Numbered from the stretch's first letter, positions 15,801 to 23,553 are shown. The stretch: DNA of 64,000 nucleotides from Catenibacillus scindens (GCF_014202115.1 NZ_JACHFW010000011.1:50327-114326), one strand, 5' to 3'. The notes: a model not told the origin generated them from the letters alone. Numbers and translations are program-made.

Positions 15801-17857
15801 AGGAAACAGCTCTGGTTACGATTGCGGTCAATGACGGCGAGGCCATTTCCAATGAGATGATCCGCGGGCGCATTGACGGCGTGAAATACGGCGAGGACCC
15901 CGAAGGCGGTGAGGACCTTACCCTGGAGGGCGCGCTGATCGGCCTGTTTGCTCCCGGCACGGAAGAATTTACCGAGGAAAATGCCCTGCTGGTGACGACT
16001 TCCGGGGAAAACGGAGCCTTCTCCTTTGAGGACGTGCCTTTCGGCCATTGGATCATCAAGGAGATTGCCAGCCCTTCGGCCCTGTACTCCATCAGCCCGG
16101 AACAGCACCATGTCTATATCGGCACCGATGGGCAGGCCGTTGAAATCGAGATTGACAATACCCTGATCCACGGTACGGTGCAGATTATCAAGACTGAGGC
16201 TGTGGACGAATTGAAGTCTATCCAGGAGGACGGGGAAACCCCTTCTGAAAGTGAGGCTGGTGAGACGGCAGAAAGCGCCGATGATGATACCGGCGAGGAC
16301 ACTGCGGGCAATCCATTCCTCCACCGGCTGCCCGGCGCTGTCTTTGAGCTTTACGAGGACACAAACGGCGATAAGGCATTTGATGAAAGCGACGCCCTGA
16401 TCGGGGAACTGACCGAAACCGATGAAGGGTTCCATGAAATGAGCGGCCTCTTGGCAAAGGGCTATTTTATCAAAGAGAAAATTGCCCCGGAAGGCCACAA
16501 GCTGGACCCCAACGCCTACTATTTTGAGATCACCACGGACGGGCAGGTTGTCGTTGTGGAAAATGGTGAGGCTGGCCGCGGCTTCGTGAATGAGGCGTAC
16601 CGCGGAAACCTGAAAATCACGAAGGATTCCAGTGATGGCCGCAAGGACGGCTTTGCCTTTGAGGTGAAAAGTGAGGATGGCACCTACTGTGAGACTTTCA
16701 CAAGCCCGGAGGATGGTATCATCCTGATCGAAGGGCTGCGCGTGGGCAAATACACTGTGACCGAGGTGAAAAATAAGGCCAGCGAGGACTATATCATCCC
16801 GGATGGGGCCACGGTGGAGATCAAGGCCGATGAAACTGCCGAGGTGAGCTTCTTCAATGAAAAGCCGGAGGAAGAAACCCCGGAAACGCCTGATACGCCG
16901 GAAACCCCGGATAACCCGAAAACGCCTTCCAATCCTTCCAAGCCGGTCCCGCAGACAGGCGACGATTATAACCTGTATATCTGGATCGGCGTGCTGGGCG
17001 CGGCGGTGATCGGCAGCGGTGTTGCCCTTTTCCTGTGCGCTTACAAGAAAAAGGGACAGAAGGCCAGCCCCGGACGCCGCAAAGCGGCAACCGGCGTGCT
17101 TCTGATCTGCATTGCCATGGCAGTGGGCAGCGGCTTTATGCTGGCGCGGGAAATCGGCCAGTACAAGGAAAGCGCCGATACCTATGCCGGGCTTTCGGAA
17201 TATGTCACCCCGGCTGAAACGGACGGGGAAAATGGGAACGCGGAGGCGCCGGAGAAAACCGGCGCTTCCTCCATTTCTCTGCCCACGGTGGACTTTGAAA
17301 GCCTGCTGGCCCAGGGGCCGGATGTCAAGGCATGGCTGGAGCTTCCCGGCACGGTCATTCAGTACCCGGTGGCCCAGGGCGAGGATAACAGCTACTACCT
17401 GAAACACTTGTATGACGGTACGGCAAACAAGGTGGGCAGCCTGTTCATCGACTATGAAAACGCGGAGGATTTTTCCGATAACAACACGATTATCTATGGG
17501 CACAACATGCGGGACGGCTCCATGTTCTCCACGCTGGTGGAATACAAAGCGCAGGCTTACTATGACGAACACCCGGAAATGTACCTGGTAACGCCGGAGG
17601 GCGGCTATGTGGTCGAGGTGTTTTCCGCATTTGTGGCAAGCCCGGAGGAATCCGGCAGCGAAACTTCTCCCTGGGCGCTGGAATGGAAAGACAGCGGCGC
17701 TTATACGACCTGGCTTTCAGCGATGCAGGAGCGTTCTGTGATCGAAACGGGCGTTTCCGTCACTTCCAGTGACAAGGTACTGACCCTTTCCACCTGTACC
17801 AATGGCGGCGCTGACCGCTTTATCGTCATGGGCAGGCTGGTAGCTGTAACTGAATAA
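12896..17857 (+). CDS. Giant thioester/Cna-B adhesin fused to a class B sortase
   Basis: 1653 residues from TTG 12896. A signal peptide (about 1-35) is followed by a thioester domain with VYCIESG (Cys102) and MAAQCIIWEY (Gln167), a pattern expected to form an internal Cys-Gln thioester. From about 330 to 1330 there are roughly ten Cna-B/SpaA repeats, many ending in E-x-x-A-P-x-G-Y. A PT-rich linker leads to the sorting signal VPQTG (1351-1355), a membrane helix and KKK. The chain then continues with a second helix (about 1401-1418) and a sortase B domain with His1536, Cys1634 (LSTCTN) and Arg1641. It likely makes donor-recipient or host contact and anchors itself. In relatives I expect adhesin and sortase to be separate genes. 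Confidence 0.88.
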   Translation: MNTKSMRGHGLSRLLAGFLCLLLLVGILPVSAFAASEGQQASSAYGDTVIGSDGQPYYSPSGYYTMTYHDDGSTSYVYHGGNVAYRHFVLNTDGGGFRWVYCIESGIRFGDSDDGYYSEQTDNSQYFNQLPEASRRGIMLASLYGWQPGASLPMAGINADDWYMAAQCIIWEYQQQLRSDAASRHDNGSVAENTFFRIVQGRPAEQVYYWILEQIASHSTIPSFAGATAESAPVHELKWDSNAKVYTLTLTDANNLNIDLEALTASGISVTRSGNSYTFTSKEMLESPVALQFRKNVPIGEAMLIWGREGWQTMMTGAKDPVSFYMQIKTETYGKAKIVKTSEDGIVEGIPFTISGNGVEESVVTGADGTVSLDLLPGTYLVTEQPIDRYVTPAAQYITIESGQTASVQFSNILKKFRVEGHKVDAETGEAQGDASLAGAVYGLYKGGELVDTFTTGPDGSFVTGYYPCGDDWTLQEISPSPGYLLDETVHEVGASPSLYEIELNTTENTLPETVIRGNIQLVKHTDDPDPDVSDEEHSDDANAGMVEKPEEGAVFEVYLTSAGSYENAKESERDILTTDADGFAASKDMPYGRYTVHQTAGEDDKAFVPDFTVFISENGKTYSYILNNDAITARVRVEKRDAETGEIIPMAGTGFRIKDLTTGEFISQEIYYPNPETIDVFYTSDEGWLMLPEPLPAHAFELYEVTAPEGYVLSDEPVPFTVDASEAVVTVVQYNQPQKAQLTISKSGEVFASVQENDGLYQPVYEVQGLPGAVYDVIADEDIYTGDGTLRAAKDTVVETLTTGEDGTAQSGLLYLGRYRLEERQAPEGMVLNSQPEYVELTYAGETVDVTQSAAGLYDERQKVDVTLFKALETDEVFGLGMNEEYKDISFGLYASADLTAADGSVIPAGGLLEVVAVAPVEDAPGQYSAAFASDLPFGSFYVQERTTNEAFVLSDQQYPVDFAYAGQETALVTIAVNDGEAISNEMIRGRIDGVKYGEDPEGGEDLTLEGALIGLFAPGTEEFTEENALLVTTSGENGAFSFEDVPFGHWIIKEIASPSALYSISPEQHHVYIGTDGQAVEIEIDNTLIHGTVQIIKTEAVDELKSIQEDGETPSESEAGETAESADDDTGEDTAGNPFLHRLPGAVFELYEDTNGDKAFDESDALIGELTETDEGFHEMSGLLAKGYFIKEKIAPEGHKLDPNAYYFEITTDGQVVVVENGEAGRGFVNEAYRGNLKITKDSSDGRKDGFAFEVKSEDGTYCETFTSPEDGIILIEGLRVGKYTVTEVKNKASEDYIIPDGATVEIKADETAEVSFFNEKPEEETPETPDTPETPDNPKTPSNPSKPVPQTGDDYNLYIWIGVLGAAVIGSGVALFLCAYKKKGQKASPGRRKAATGVLLICIAMAVGSGFMLAREIGQYKESADTYAGLSEYVTPAETDGENGNAEAPEKTGASSISLPTVDFESLLAQGPDVKAWLELPGTVIQYPVAQGEDNSYYLKHLYDGTANKVGSLFIDYENAEDFSDNNTIIYGHNMRDGSMFSTLVEYKAQAYYDEHPEMYLVTPEGGYVVEVFSAFVASPEESGSETSPWALEWKDSGAYTTWLSAMQERSVIETGVSVTSSDKVLTLSTCTNGGADRFIVMGRLVAVTE

Positions 17858-17926
17858 CAGATTTTAAGAAGATGGCGCGGGATGACGGTTGCTCCCGCGC
17901 CCATCTCTATATATGGAGGATTTGCA

Positions 17927-18409
17927 ATGGTAAATAACATTGTTCCCATTCCCGGATATGTCCATCTCTACCGCTCCATGCTGCGGTTTTACGATATGCC
18001 CAGCGCGGAGCTGAAAGAAATGCTCTACCTTCTGAATACCGCAAACCTGGACAGCTACGGCTTCCACCACCCGGAGGCGCATGTGGTCGAGAGCGGCCCG
18101 GTGGCCTTCTGCGGCTGGCTGGATCATCGGTATGCCCGCCCTTACCGGACGGAAGTGCAGCTTTATAAATCTCTGCTGGCCCTGAAACGCAGTATTGACC
18201 GGGATTGCATTGTCACCTCCCAGCGGGAGGCCCTTCAAATGCTCCGGTGCGTGATCTCCAACCTGGAATACCGGTTTTATAAAGCCTACAACATGGAATT
18301 TGAGGATAAGCGCACGGTGTATTCCGATTGCGCCTTCCGGCTGATCCCGCGGGAGGACGAACCCAGTGTGTGCCTGATGCACGATTGGGTGTACCTGCCG
18401 AGCGCATAA
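17927..18409 (+). CDS. Conserved hypothetical ICE protein
   Basis: 160 residues starting at ATG 17927 behind TGGAGGA. The protein is soluble, with no signal peptide or membrane helix, and contains RFYDMPSAELKEMLYLLNTA and several Tyr/His-rich stretches. I do not recognise a family. It is the last gene before a large regulatory gap, so it may end the transfer operon. Confidence 0.65.
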   Translation: MVNNIVPIPGYVHLYRSMLRFYDMPSAELKEMLYLLNTANLDSYGFHHPEAHVVESGPVAFCGWLDHRYARPYRTEVQLYKSLLALKRSIDRDCIVTSQREALQMLRCVISNLEYRFYKAYNMEFEDKRTVYSDCAFRLIPREDEPSVCLMHDWVYLPSA

Positions 18410-18450
18410 AACACAACGAATACCGTATTGAATCCGTTGAATGATATTTG

Positions 18451-18490
18451 TGATTTGTCCCGAATGTTATTTATTATTCGGGACAAATCA
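18451..18490. terminator. Perfect 15-bp inverted repeat after transfer operon
   Basis: TGATTTGTCCCGAAT (18451-18465) and its exact complement ATTCGGGACAAATCA (18476-18490) enclose a 10-base loop. It lies 41 bases after the last gene of the transfer operon. No T-run follows, so it may be a bidirectional terminator, an RNA stabiliser or a protein site. Confidence 0.5.
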
Positions 18491-18529
18491 ACAGCACGCA
18501 ATTTCGATATGGTTCTTATGGTGTTATTT

Positions 18530-18723
18530 ATCGGTTCAATCGTGTCACTGCCTGGTTAGAAAACTGAATAGAAATGATTGGATATGACAATATTATAAGC
18601 GAAAAGGCACCTTTTTTGTGTAAAAAGGCTGCTACAATGCACCCGTTTTCGTGAATCCCATAAAAGTATCGGTTCATAATCGGTTCACAATCGGTTCAGG
18701 CTCGTTGACACGATTGAACCGAT
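18530..18723. promoter_or_regulatory. Operator array for the AlbA_2-type regulator
   Basis: ATCGGTTCAATCGTGTCA at 18530-18547 occurs again as an exact inverted copy at 18706-18723, overlapping the promoter. Between them ATCGGTTCA repeats directly at 18668, 18679 and 18690, spaced 11 bases, that is one helical turn apart. The arrangement fits cooperative binding and DNA looping by an autoregulator. The rest of 18491-18700 shows no gene. Confidence 0.65.
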
Positions 18724-18733
18724 TTGCTATAAT
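18705..18733 (+). promoter_or_regulatory. Consensus sigma-70 promoter
   Basis: TTGACA at 18705-18710 and TATAAT at 18728-18733 are separated by exactly 17 bases, a perfect consensus promoter directed at the regulator gene. The downstream operator copy covers the -35 box and spacer. Confidence 0.8.
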
Positions 18734-18766
18734 AGGAGCGTTAATATGAATGAAGGAGATGGCAGT

Positions 18767-20107
18767 ATGCTTTTTCGGGAAAGTGAGACCATAGAACTGA
18801 AAGAAGTTGTTGTGGACGAAATCAAAAAAGAAATCATTGCTTTTGCTAACTGTGACGGAGGAAAACTGTATATTGGCGTCCAGGATGACGGCACGGTAGT
18901 CGGAGTGGATGACCCGGACGGTGTATCTTTGCAAATCAGCAATATGGTACGGGATGCCATCAAACCGGATGTAACAATGTTCGTGCATTACAAGACTATC
19001 GAAGAAAATGGAAAAGAAATTGTTGCTGTGGATATTCAGCGCGGAACAGACCGGCCTTATTATCTTGCAAAAAAGGGGATGCGTCCAGAAGGCGTATATG
19101 TCAGGCAGGGTTATTCCTCGGTTCCGGCCACCGATACGGCAATCCGCCGTATGATTAAAGAAACGGATGGGGACCGCTTTGAAGCCATGCGCTCTCTGAA
19201 CCAGGAACTCACATTTGAAGCTGCGAAAAAAGAATTTGATCTTCGGAATGTAGAATTTGGCCCGCAGCAAATGCGTACTTTGAAACTGGTCGATCAGGAT
19301 AACCTTTATAGCAATTTAGGGCTGCTTCTGTCCGACCAATGCGTCCATACGATTAAAGTTGCCGTTTTCCAGGGGACAGACCAAACGGTATTTAAGGACC
19401 GCCGGGAATTTAGCGGGTCGCTGCTGCGCCAGATGAACGAAGTGTATGATTTTATTGACTTTCGCAATCAGACCCGTGCAACCATAGAGAAACTGCTAAG
19501 GATTGATGTCCGGGATTACCCTGAAATCGCTGTCAGGGAAGCATTGCTGAATCTGCTGGTTCATCGAGATTATTCCTTTAGTGCCAGCGCATTTATCAGT
19601 ATTTATGCGGACAGGATTGAATTTGTGTCCATTGGCGGCTTGATGCCGGGAATTGACCTGGAAGATATTATGGTAGGTATTTCCGTATGCCGGAACCAGG
19701 ACCTTGCGAATGTGTTTTATCGTTTACATTTGATTGAGGCTTATGGTACCGGAATGGGAAAAATTATGAAGGCATACGAAGGCATGGTGGAAAAGCCTGT
19801 GATTGAAACCACAAAAAACGCCTTTAAGATCATACTGCCGAATATTAACGCCAAATATGAAAAAGGCGCTGAATCTGTTCTTCCAGCAGAGCCATCCGCA
19901 CATACTCCTGTTGGCACGCCATTAAGTGCCGGAGAAGAAAAAGTGTTGGAATATGCCCGGACACATGGTGCTGTTACAAGAAATGAAGTCATGGGACTGC
20001 TCGAAGTGAGTATCTCTACTGCTGCCAGAGTCCTGAAAAAGCTGGTAAAAAGCAATCTGCTAAAGCAGAATGGAAAAGGCAGAGGCACCAACTATATACC
20101 ATTATAA
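18767..20107 (+). CDS. AlbA_2 (Schlafen-type) ATP-binding transcriptional regulator
   Basis: 446 residues from ATG 18767, preceded by GAAGGAG; an ATG at 18746 lacks a site. Residues about 5-120 form an AlbA_2 domain (ETIELKEVVVDEIKKEIIAF, CDGGKLYIGVQDDG). Residues about 240-370 resemble a GHKL-type ATPase domain (AVREALLNLLVHRDYSF, GTGMGKIM). The C-terminus (about 390-446) is a winged helix. Proteins of this type are thought to act as DNA-binding regulators. It likely controls its own promoter and perhaps the genes downstream. Confidence 0.8.
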   Translation: MLFRESETIELKEVVVDEIKKEIIAFANCDGGKLYIGVQDDGTVVGVDDPDGVSLQISNMVRDAIKPDVTMFVHYKTIEENGKEIVAVDIQRGTDRPYYLAKKGMRPEGVYVRQGYSSVPATDTAIRRMIKETDGDRFEAMRSLNQELTFEAAKKEFDLRNVEFGPQQMRTLKLVDQDNLYSNLGLLLSDQCVHTIKVAVFQGTDQTVFKDRREFSGSLLRQMNEVYDFIDFRNQTRATIEKLLRIDVRDYPEIAVREALLNLLVHRDYSFSASAFISIYADRIEFVSIGGLMPGIDLEDIMVGISVCRNQDLANVFYRLHLIEAYGTGMGKIMKAYEGMVEKPVIETTKNAFKIILPNINAKYEKGAESVLPAEPSAHTPVGTPLSAGEEKVLEYARTHGAVTRNEVMGLLEVSISTAARVLKKLVKSNLLKQNGKGRGTNYIPL

Positions 20108-20123
20108 ATAAACGATATGCTGC

Positions 20124-20158
20124 ACAGCCGATTGGAAAAATCCAGTCGGCTGTTTTTA
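20124..20158 (+). terminator. Rho-independent terminator
   Basis: ACAGCCGATTGGA (20124-20136) pairs with TCCAGTCGGCTGT (20141-20153), one wobble pair, followed by TTTTTAGTT. It ends the regulator transcript; the next gene's ribosome-binding site follows directly, so partial read-through is possible. Confidence 0.8.
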
Positions 20159-20175
20159 GTTAGGAGGGATGCTAT

Positions 20176-20502
20176 ATTACACAAACAGAAGTCAACGCCG
20201 TATTTGACGAGCAGGTGAGGCTTTGTGCTGACACGCTGCAGAAGAAAACCAAGGAATATACCGGGGATGATACGGACCGGCTGGGGGCATTTAAGGCGGC
20301 TGCTGCTTTGCAGCACGCAACACCCCAGCGGGCGCTTGCCGGTATGATGGCAAAGCACATCATCTCCATTTATGATATGTGCTTTTCAGACCGGAAAACT
20401 TTTGAGCTGGCTGTCTGGGAGGAAAAGATCACCGACAGCCTCAACTATCTGTTCTTACTAAAAGCTGTGATAAAGGAGGAATTGGAACATCAACCAGATT
20501 GA
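20176..20502 (+). CDS. Small helical protein, DUF1599/MazG-like
   Basis: 108 residues if initiated at ATT 20176, eight bases after AGGAGG; the nearest standard start is GTG 20215 without a ribosome-binding site, and an in-frame stop at 20161 blocks any earlier start. The sequence has KTKEYTGDDTDRLGAFKAAA, ALAGMMAKHIISIYDM and WEEKITDSLNYLFLLKA. This pattern of acidic helices resembles nucleotide-modification-associated DUF1599 or MazG-like proteins; the match is tentative. It precedes thyX-like and dut genes, which supports a nucleotide-related role. Confidence 0.6.
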   Translation: MTQTEVNAVFDEQVRLCADTLQKKTKEYTGDDTDRLGAFKAAAALQHATPQRALAGMMAKHIISIYDMCFSDRKTFELAVWEEKITDSLNYLFLLKAVIKEELEHQPD

Positions 20503-21256
20503 AACAAAAATTTTGAACTGCACTGCGGTACAGGAAGCGGAGAAAAACATGGTGTTTGCGGCCAGGCTCACCCAGCGGGGCCATAAGATCCATTCTATGG
20601 ATGACCTTCTGGCTCTTTATGAGAAAGGCTATACTTCCGAAACGGTCAAACGGATTGCCTCTCTGCCTCATCCTGCCGTACAGAAGTTTTCGGTTATCAC
20701 GGTGGCGGTTGTGGGCGCCAGCAGGCGTTTTCTGGCGCAGATCACCCGGCACCAAAATGAAGTCAAATTTATCAGCGCGTCCCTGCAATACAGCAATTAC
20801 GCGGGGCAGGCCGATTTTGTGGTGCCTTATGAAATCCTTACGGCCAGCCAGTGGGTGCATGATTTTTACCTGAAAAAATGCCGGGCTGCCATGGAGCATT
20901 ACGCGGATATAGGAGCCTGTGGGATTTCCAGGGACGCCGCGGGGTACCTTGCCCCGCAGAGCCTCCGCAATGTGCTGATCATCAGCGCCACGCCTTACCA
21001 GTGGAAGCACATGATCGGCCAGCGGACTTGCCGCCGCAATACGGATGAAACACGCTTTGTCCTGCTGAAAATATGGGCGGACCTGTATGCGCTGGACCCG
21101 GAACTATTTAGCCCGGAACTTGCCGGTCCCTTCTGCCAGCGGGAGGGATGTCTGGAAAAAGATATGTCCTGCGGCTGCCCGTGTGAAAAAGGGGCGCTGC
21201 CTCTTGACCTGCTGCGCCAGGACTATCCTGCCGCACTGGAAGGAGGCCGCCAGTGA
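20489..21256 (+). CDS. ThyX-like flavin-dependent thymidylate synthase homologue
   Basis: About 255 residues. AAAGGAGG (20472-20479) points to a near-cognate ATC at 20489; TTG 20513 is the first standard start but lies 33 bases from that site. The core VGASRRFLAQITRHQNEVKF, then SASLQYSNYAG, resembles the ThyX motif region, and the C-terminal WKHMIGQRTCRRNTDETRF resembles its substrate-binding end. The usual RHR is RHQ here and the serine spacing differs, so activity is uncertain. ThyX makes dTMP from dUMP using FAD. It overlaps both neighbours. Confidence 0.65.
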   Translation: MNQIETKILNCTAVQEAEKNMVFAARLTQRGHKIHSMDDLLALYEKGYTSETVKRIASLPHPAVQKFSVITVAVVGASRRFLAQITRHQNEVKFISASLQYSNYAGQADFVVPYEILTASQWVHDFYLKKCRAAMEHYADIGACGISRDAAGYLAPQSLRNVLIISATPYQWKHMIGQRTCRRNTDETRFVLLKIWADLYALDPELFSPELAGPFCQREGCLEKDMSCGCPCEKGALPLDLLRQDYPAALEGGRQ

Positions 21257-21666
21257 AAATCAGGATCATTGATTTCGGGCTGCCGGAGAACCACCGTCCC
21301 CTCCGCTCCCACGCCAATGACGCCGGGGCGGATGTCTATATGCCATTTGACTGTACCCTGGAGCCTGGCGGGATCGCTAAAATCCCGCTGGGCTTTGGCC
21401 TGGAGGTGCCGGACGGCTATGCTGCCTATGTGTTCCCAAGGAGCAGCCTTGCGGCAAAAGGGGTGGTCTGTGAGCTGCCCCCTGTGGATTCCGGCTACCG
21501 GGGCGAAATCCATGCCATTGTCAGCAATGTGGGAAATGAGGCCCGGACGCTTCCGAAAGATTCCAGGATCGGGCAGCTTATCATCATGCCCGTGGTGATC
21601 GCGGACTTTGTAAATGACCTGGGCGGCGAACGCGGCAAGGGTGCTTTCGGCAGCACGGGGAAATAA
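21253..21666 (+). CDS. dut: dUTP diphosphatase
   Basis: 137 residues from GTG 21253, overlapping the previous stop and preceded by AAGGAGG. Trimeric dUTPase motifs are present in order: HANDAGADVYMP (motif 1), PRSSLAAKGV (motif 2), PPVDSGYRGEIHAIVSN (motif 3 with catalytic Asp), DSRIGQLIIMP (motif 4) and GGERGKGAFGSTG (motif 5). It hydrolyses dUTP to dUMP, keeping uracil out of DNA and supplying the ThyX substrate. Together with the upstream gene it forms a small dTMP-supply unit on the ICE. Confidence 0.93.
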   Translation: MKIRIIDFGLPENHRPLRSHANDAGADVYMPFDCTLEPGGIAKIPLGFGLEVPDGYAAYVFPRSSLAAKGVVCELPPVDSGYRGEIHAIVSNVGNEARTLPKDSRIGQLIIMPVVIADFVNDLGGERGKGAFGSTGK

Positions 21667-21805
21667 CTTTTGTCTTTGTATAAATATTTTCTGTGTGGAT
21701 AACTTAAAAATAGGGCCAGGTACTATACAGATGTAACCAATCCTATATAATATTGGTTATATCCGGGAGCAAAATACGATTTTAAACCGTTTTATTCCTT
21801 GCAAA

Positions 21806-21856
21806 GAATAGAAAGTGGCCAGCCTCCCTTTTATGTGACTGACCACTTCTATTTTT
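21806..21856. terminator. Convergent hairpin between dut and the XRE gene
   Basis: AGAAAGTGGCCAG and CTGACCACTTCT form a long stem around a 15-base loop, and the plus strand continues with ATTTTTTA. It sits between two convergent genes and overlaps the XRE stop codon. The 180-base gap before it also holds an AT-rich repeat around 21736-21760 but no gene. Confidence 0.6.
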
Positions 21857-22166
21857 TACTATTCAGTTCTTTCATAATGCCGAGGATGTAAGACATTGTT
21901 TTGGAATCCAGCTTCTTTGCCTCTGTGATAAATTCCTTTAAAGCGGCGGGATTCGGATTGCCTTCATCGAAAAATTCCTGTGGTGTTACGCCCAGGTATT
22001 CACAGATATAAAAGAAGGACTGCATAGAAGGAAGCGTTTTCTTGTTCTCCACGTTGTTGATATAGTTGTTGGCCTGTCCAAGCGACAGCGACATATCCCG
22101 TGCTGAAACACCCTTCTGCATCCTCAGTTTTGCCAGCCTTTCCGGGACAAAATCTTCGTACACCAT
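21849..22166 (-). CDS. XRE-family helix-turn-helix regulator
   Basis: 105 residues from ATG 22166, six bases after GGGAGG; a GTG two codons earlier is inside the ribosome-binding site. The HTH covers about residues 8-60 (LAKLRMQKGVSARDMSLSLG, NNYINNVENKKTLPSMQSFF) followed by EYLGVTPQEFFDEG. It is divergent from the SLOG gene and shares its promoter region, where CGCTAAATG occurs twice. It probably represses that gene, itself or both. Confidence 0.85.
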   Translation of the reverse strand: MVYEDFVPERLAKLRMQKGVSARDMSLSLGQANNYINNVENKKTLPSMQSFFYICEYLGVTPQEFFDEGNPNPAALKEFITEAKKLDSKTMSYILGIMKELNSKK

Positions 22167-22215
22167 AGTCACCTCCCATTCTGTAATAGATTGTACCTTA
22201 CAGGCTGGCTCTATT

Positions 22216-22269
22216 CGCTAAATGAAAAGGGGTATTTCTGTTGACACGCTAAATGCAACCTACTAAAAT
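22216..22269 (+). promoter_or_regulatory. Promoter with direct repeats between XRE and SLOG genes
   Basis: TTGACA at 22241-22246 and TAAAAT at 22264-22269 are 17 bases apart, facing the SLOG gene. CGCTAAATG occurs at 22216-22224 and at 22247-22255, 31 bases apart; the second copy lies in the promoter spacer. This is a likely binding site for the adjacent XRE protein. Confidence 0.65.
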
Positions 22270-22317
22270 AAGAAATACAGTAGTTTTTAACTATCAGCCA
22301 TAAGGGAGGCAGGTATC

Positions 22318-22845
22318 ATGGAACAAAAAATATGCGGAGTAACCGGGCACCGGGAGATCCCCGCTGAATATATGGAGCAGGCAGAGCAAGGTCTGCGGGG
22401 CGAAATCGAAAAAGCTATTACGGACGGCTATACCTATTTTATTTCCGGCTTTGCTGACGGCGCCGATCAGCTATTTGCCCGGATTGTTCTGGAAAAGGCA
22501 AAAGAAAATCCGGCGCTGCGCCTGGAGGCAGCAATTCCTTACCGCAACCGCTATAAGCGGCTGATGGAGGATGGGCAGACCAAAGCCATGCTGGAGGCAT
22601 GTGCGAAGGTTGCAGTTATCAGCGAGGAATGGGCTTCCAATGTCTATATGAAGCGCAACCGTTATATGGTAAGCCAGGCAGACCGGGTGATCGCTGTCTA
22701 TGATGGACGGGAAAAAGGCGGCACGGTGTCCACGATCCGCATGGTCCACGCCCAGAGAAAAGAAATGCGGGAGGTCCCTGTGGGGCCTTATCTTCCTGAA
22801 AACATGATAAATCTTGGATATTTCAGGAACGCTTCGGGTAGATAA
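22318..22845 (+). CDS. SLOG family (DUF1273/YpsA-like) protein
   Basis: 175 residues with a Rossmann-like start KICGVTGHREIP and the nucleotide-binding loop YFISGFADGADQLFARIV at about 40-57, then VAVISEEWASN and DRVIAVYDGREKGGT. SLOG proteins bind nucleotide-derived ligands and are frequent in mobile elements and defence contexts. Start ATG 22318 follows AAGGGAGG. Its control by the divergent XRE regulator is likely. Function in this ICE is unknown. Confidence 0.8.
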   Translation: MEQKICGVTGHREIPAEYMEQAEQGLRGEIEKAITDGYTYFISGFADGADQLFARIVLEKAKENPALRLEAAIPYRNRYKRLMEDGQTKAMLEACAKVAVISEEWASNVYMKRNRYMVSQADRVIAVYDGREKGGTVSTIRMVHAQRKEMREVPVGPYLPENMINLGYFRNASGR

Positions 22846-22937
22846 GGATTTGCCAGTGTGGTAAAATAAGAAACATAAGTGGACAAATTGGAATTTGAGG
22901 CGAAAATTAACAATAGTAAAGAGAGGAGTATAACGCA

Positions 22938-23405
22938 ATGAGAAAAATGATTGTTGGTACATTGCTAGTCGTTTTTCTTTTGTCTGGATGTTCAAATGCT
23001 ATGGCAGATATTTATGACAATGAAAGCAAAATAACCAGTGATACAAATTCCTTTAACCTTGATGGAATTGAGCAAGAAATTGAGGGCAATAGTTATAATG
23101 CTACAATAGAAAAAATGGAAGGCATGGATACTGTATGGACGCTGGATACAGAAGAAGAAACAACTGTTGACATTTCGTATGATATAACCTTGTATAACGG
23201 GAAAATTAAAGTGGCATTGATTTATCCAGATGGAGAATTAACTACTTTAGCGGAGTGTAAATCTAATCAGGATAACAGTAGTAATAGCACTTCGCTTACT
23301 TTGCCACAAGGTGAATATCGAATAAAAATAATTGCCGGAGAAAATACAAAATTTGATATATCATTATCAATTACAGATGGTTCATTTCACGAATTAGGAT
23401 TATGA
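22938..23405 (+). CDS. Small secreted lipoprotein
   Basis: 155 residues with signal peptide MIVGTLLVVFLLSGC; the lipobox LSGC puts the lipidated Cys at residue 19. The mature part is acidic and beta-rich (TVDISYDITLYNGKIKVALI). The gene is clearly more AT-rich than the neighbouring ICE genes and uses AT-ending codons, suggesting a separate origin. SD GAGAGGAG precedes ATG 22938. No family recognised. Confidence 0.75.
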   Translation: MRKMIVGTLLVVFLLSGCSNAMADIYDNESKITSDTNSFNLDGIEQEIEGNSYNATIEKMEGMDTVWTLDTEEETTVDISYDITLYNGKIKVALIYPDGELTTLAECKSNQDNSSNSTSLTLPQGEYRIKIIAGENTKFDISLSITDGSFHELGL

Positions 23406-23447
23406 CAAATCCTAAGTTGTCAAACAAAAACTAAATACTATGAATTT

Positions 23448-23476
23448 ACGCCGCAGATCCTTTCTGCGGCGTTTTC
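23448..23476 (+). terminator. Rho-independent terminator
   Basis: ACGCCGCAGA (23448-23457) pairs exactly with TCTGCGGCGT (23463-23472), followed by TTTTC. It separates the lipoprotein gene from the DUF3789-topB unit. Confidence 0.8.
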
Positions 23477-23553
23477 TATATAGCCCCGGCGCAAAGGTGT
23501 CCTTATCCCTTTGCGCTTTTTTCATAATTCAAAATTTAAAGGAGGTGCGGCAC

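Noticed and set aside
9836..17572. Very long open frames on the minus strand opposite the wall hydrolase and adhesin genes (for example 9836-11374, 13661-14992, 15536-17572).
   Set aside because: They lie opposite genes with clear domains, have no ribosome-binding sites and follow from the codon bias of repeated GC-rich sequence.
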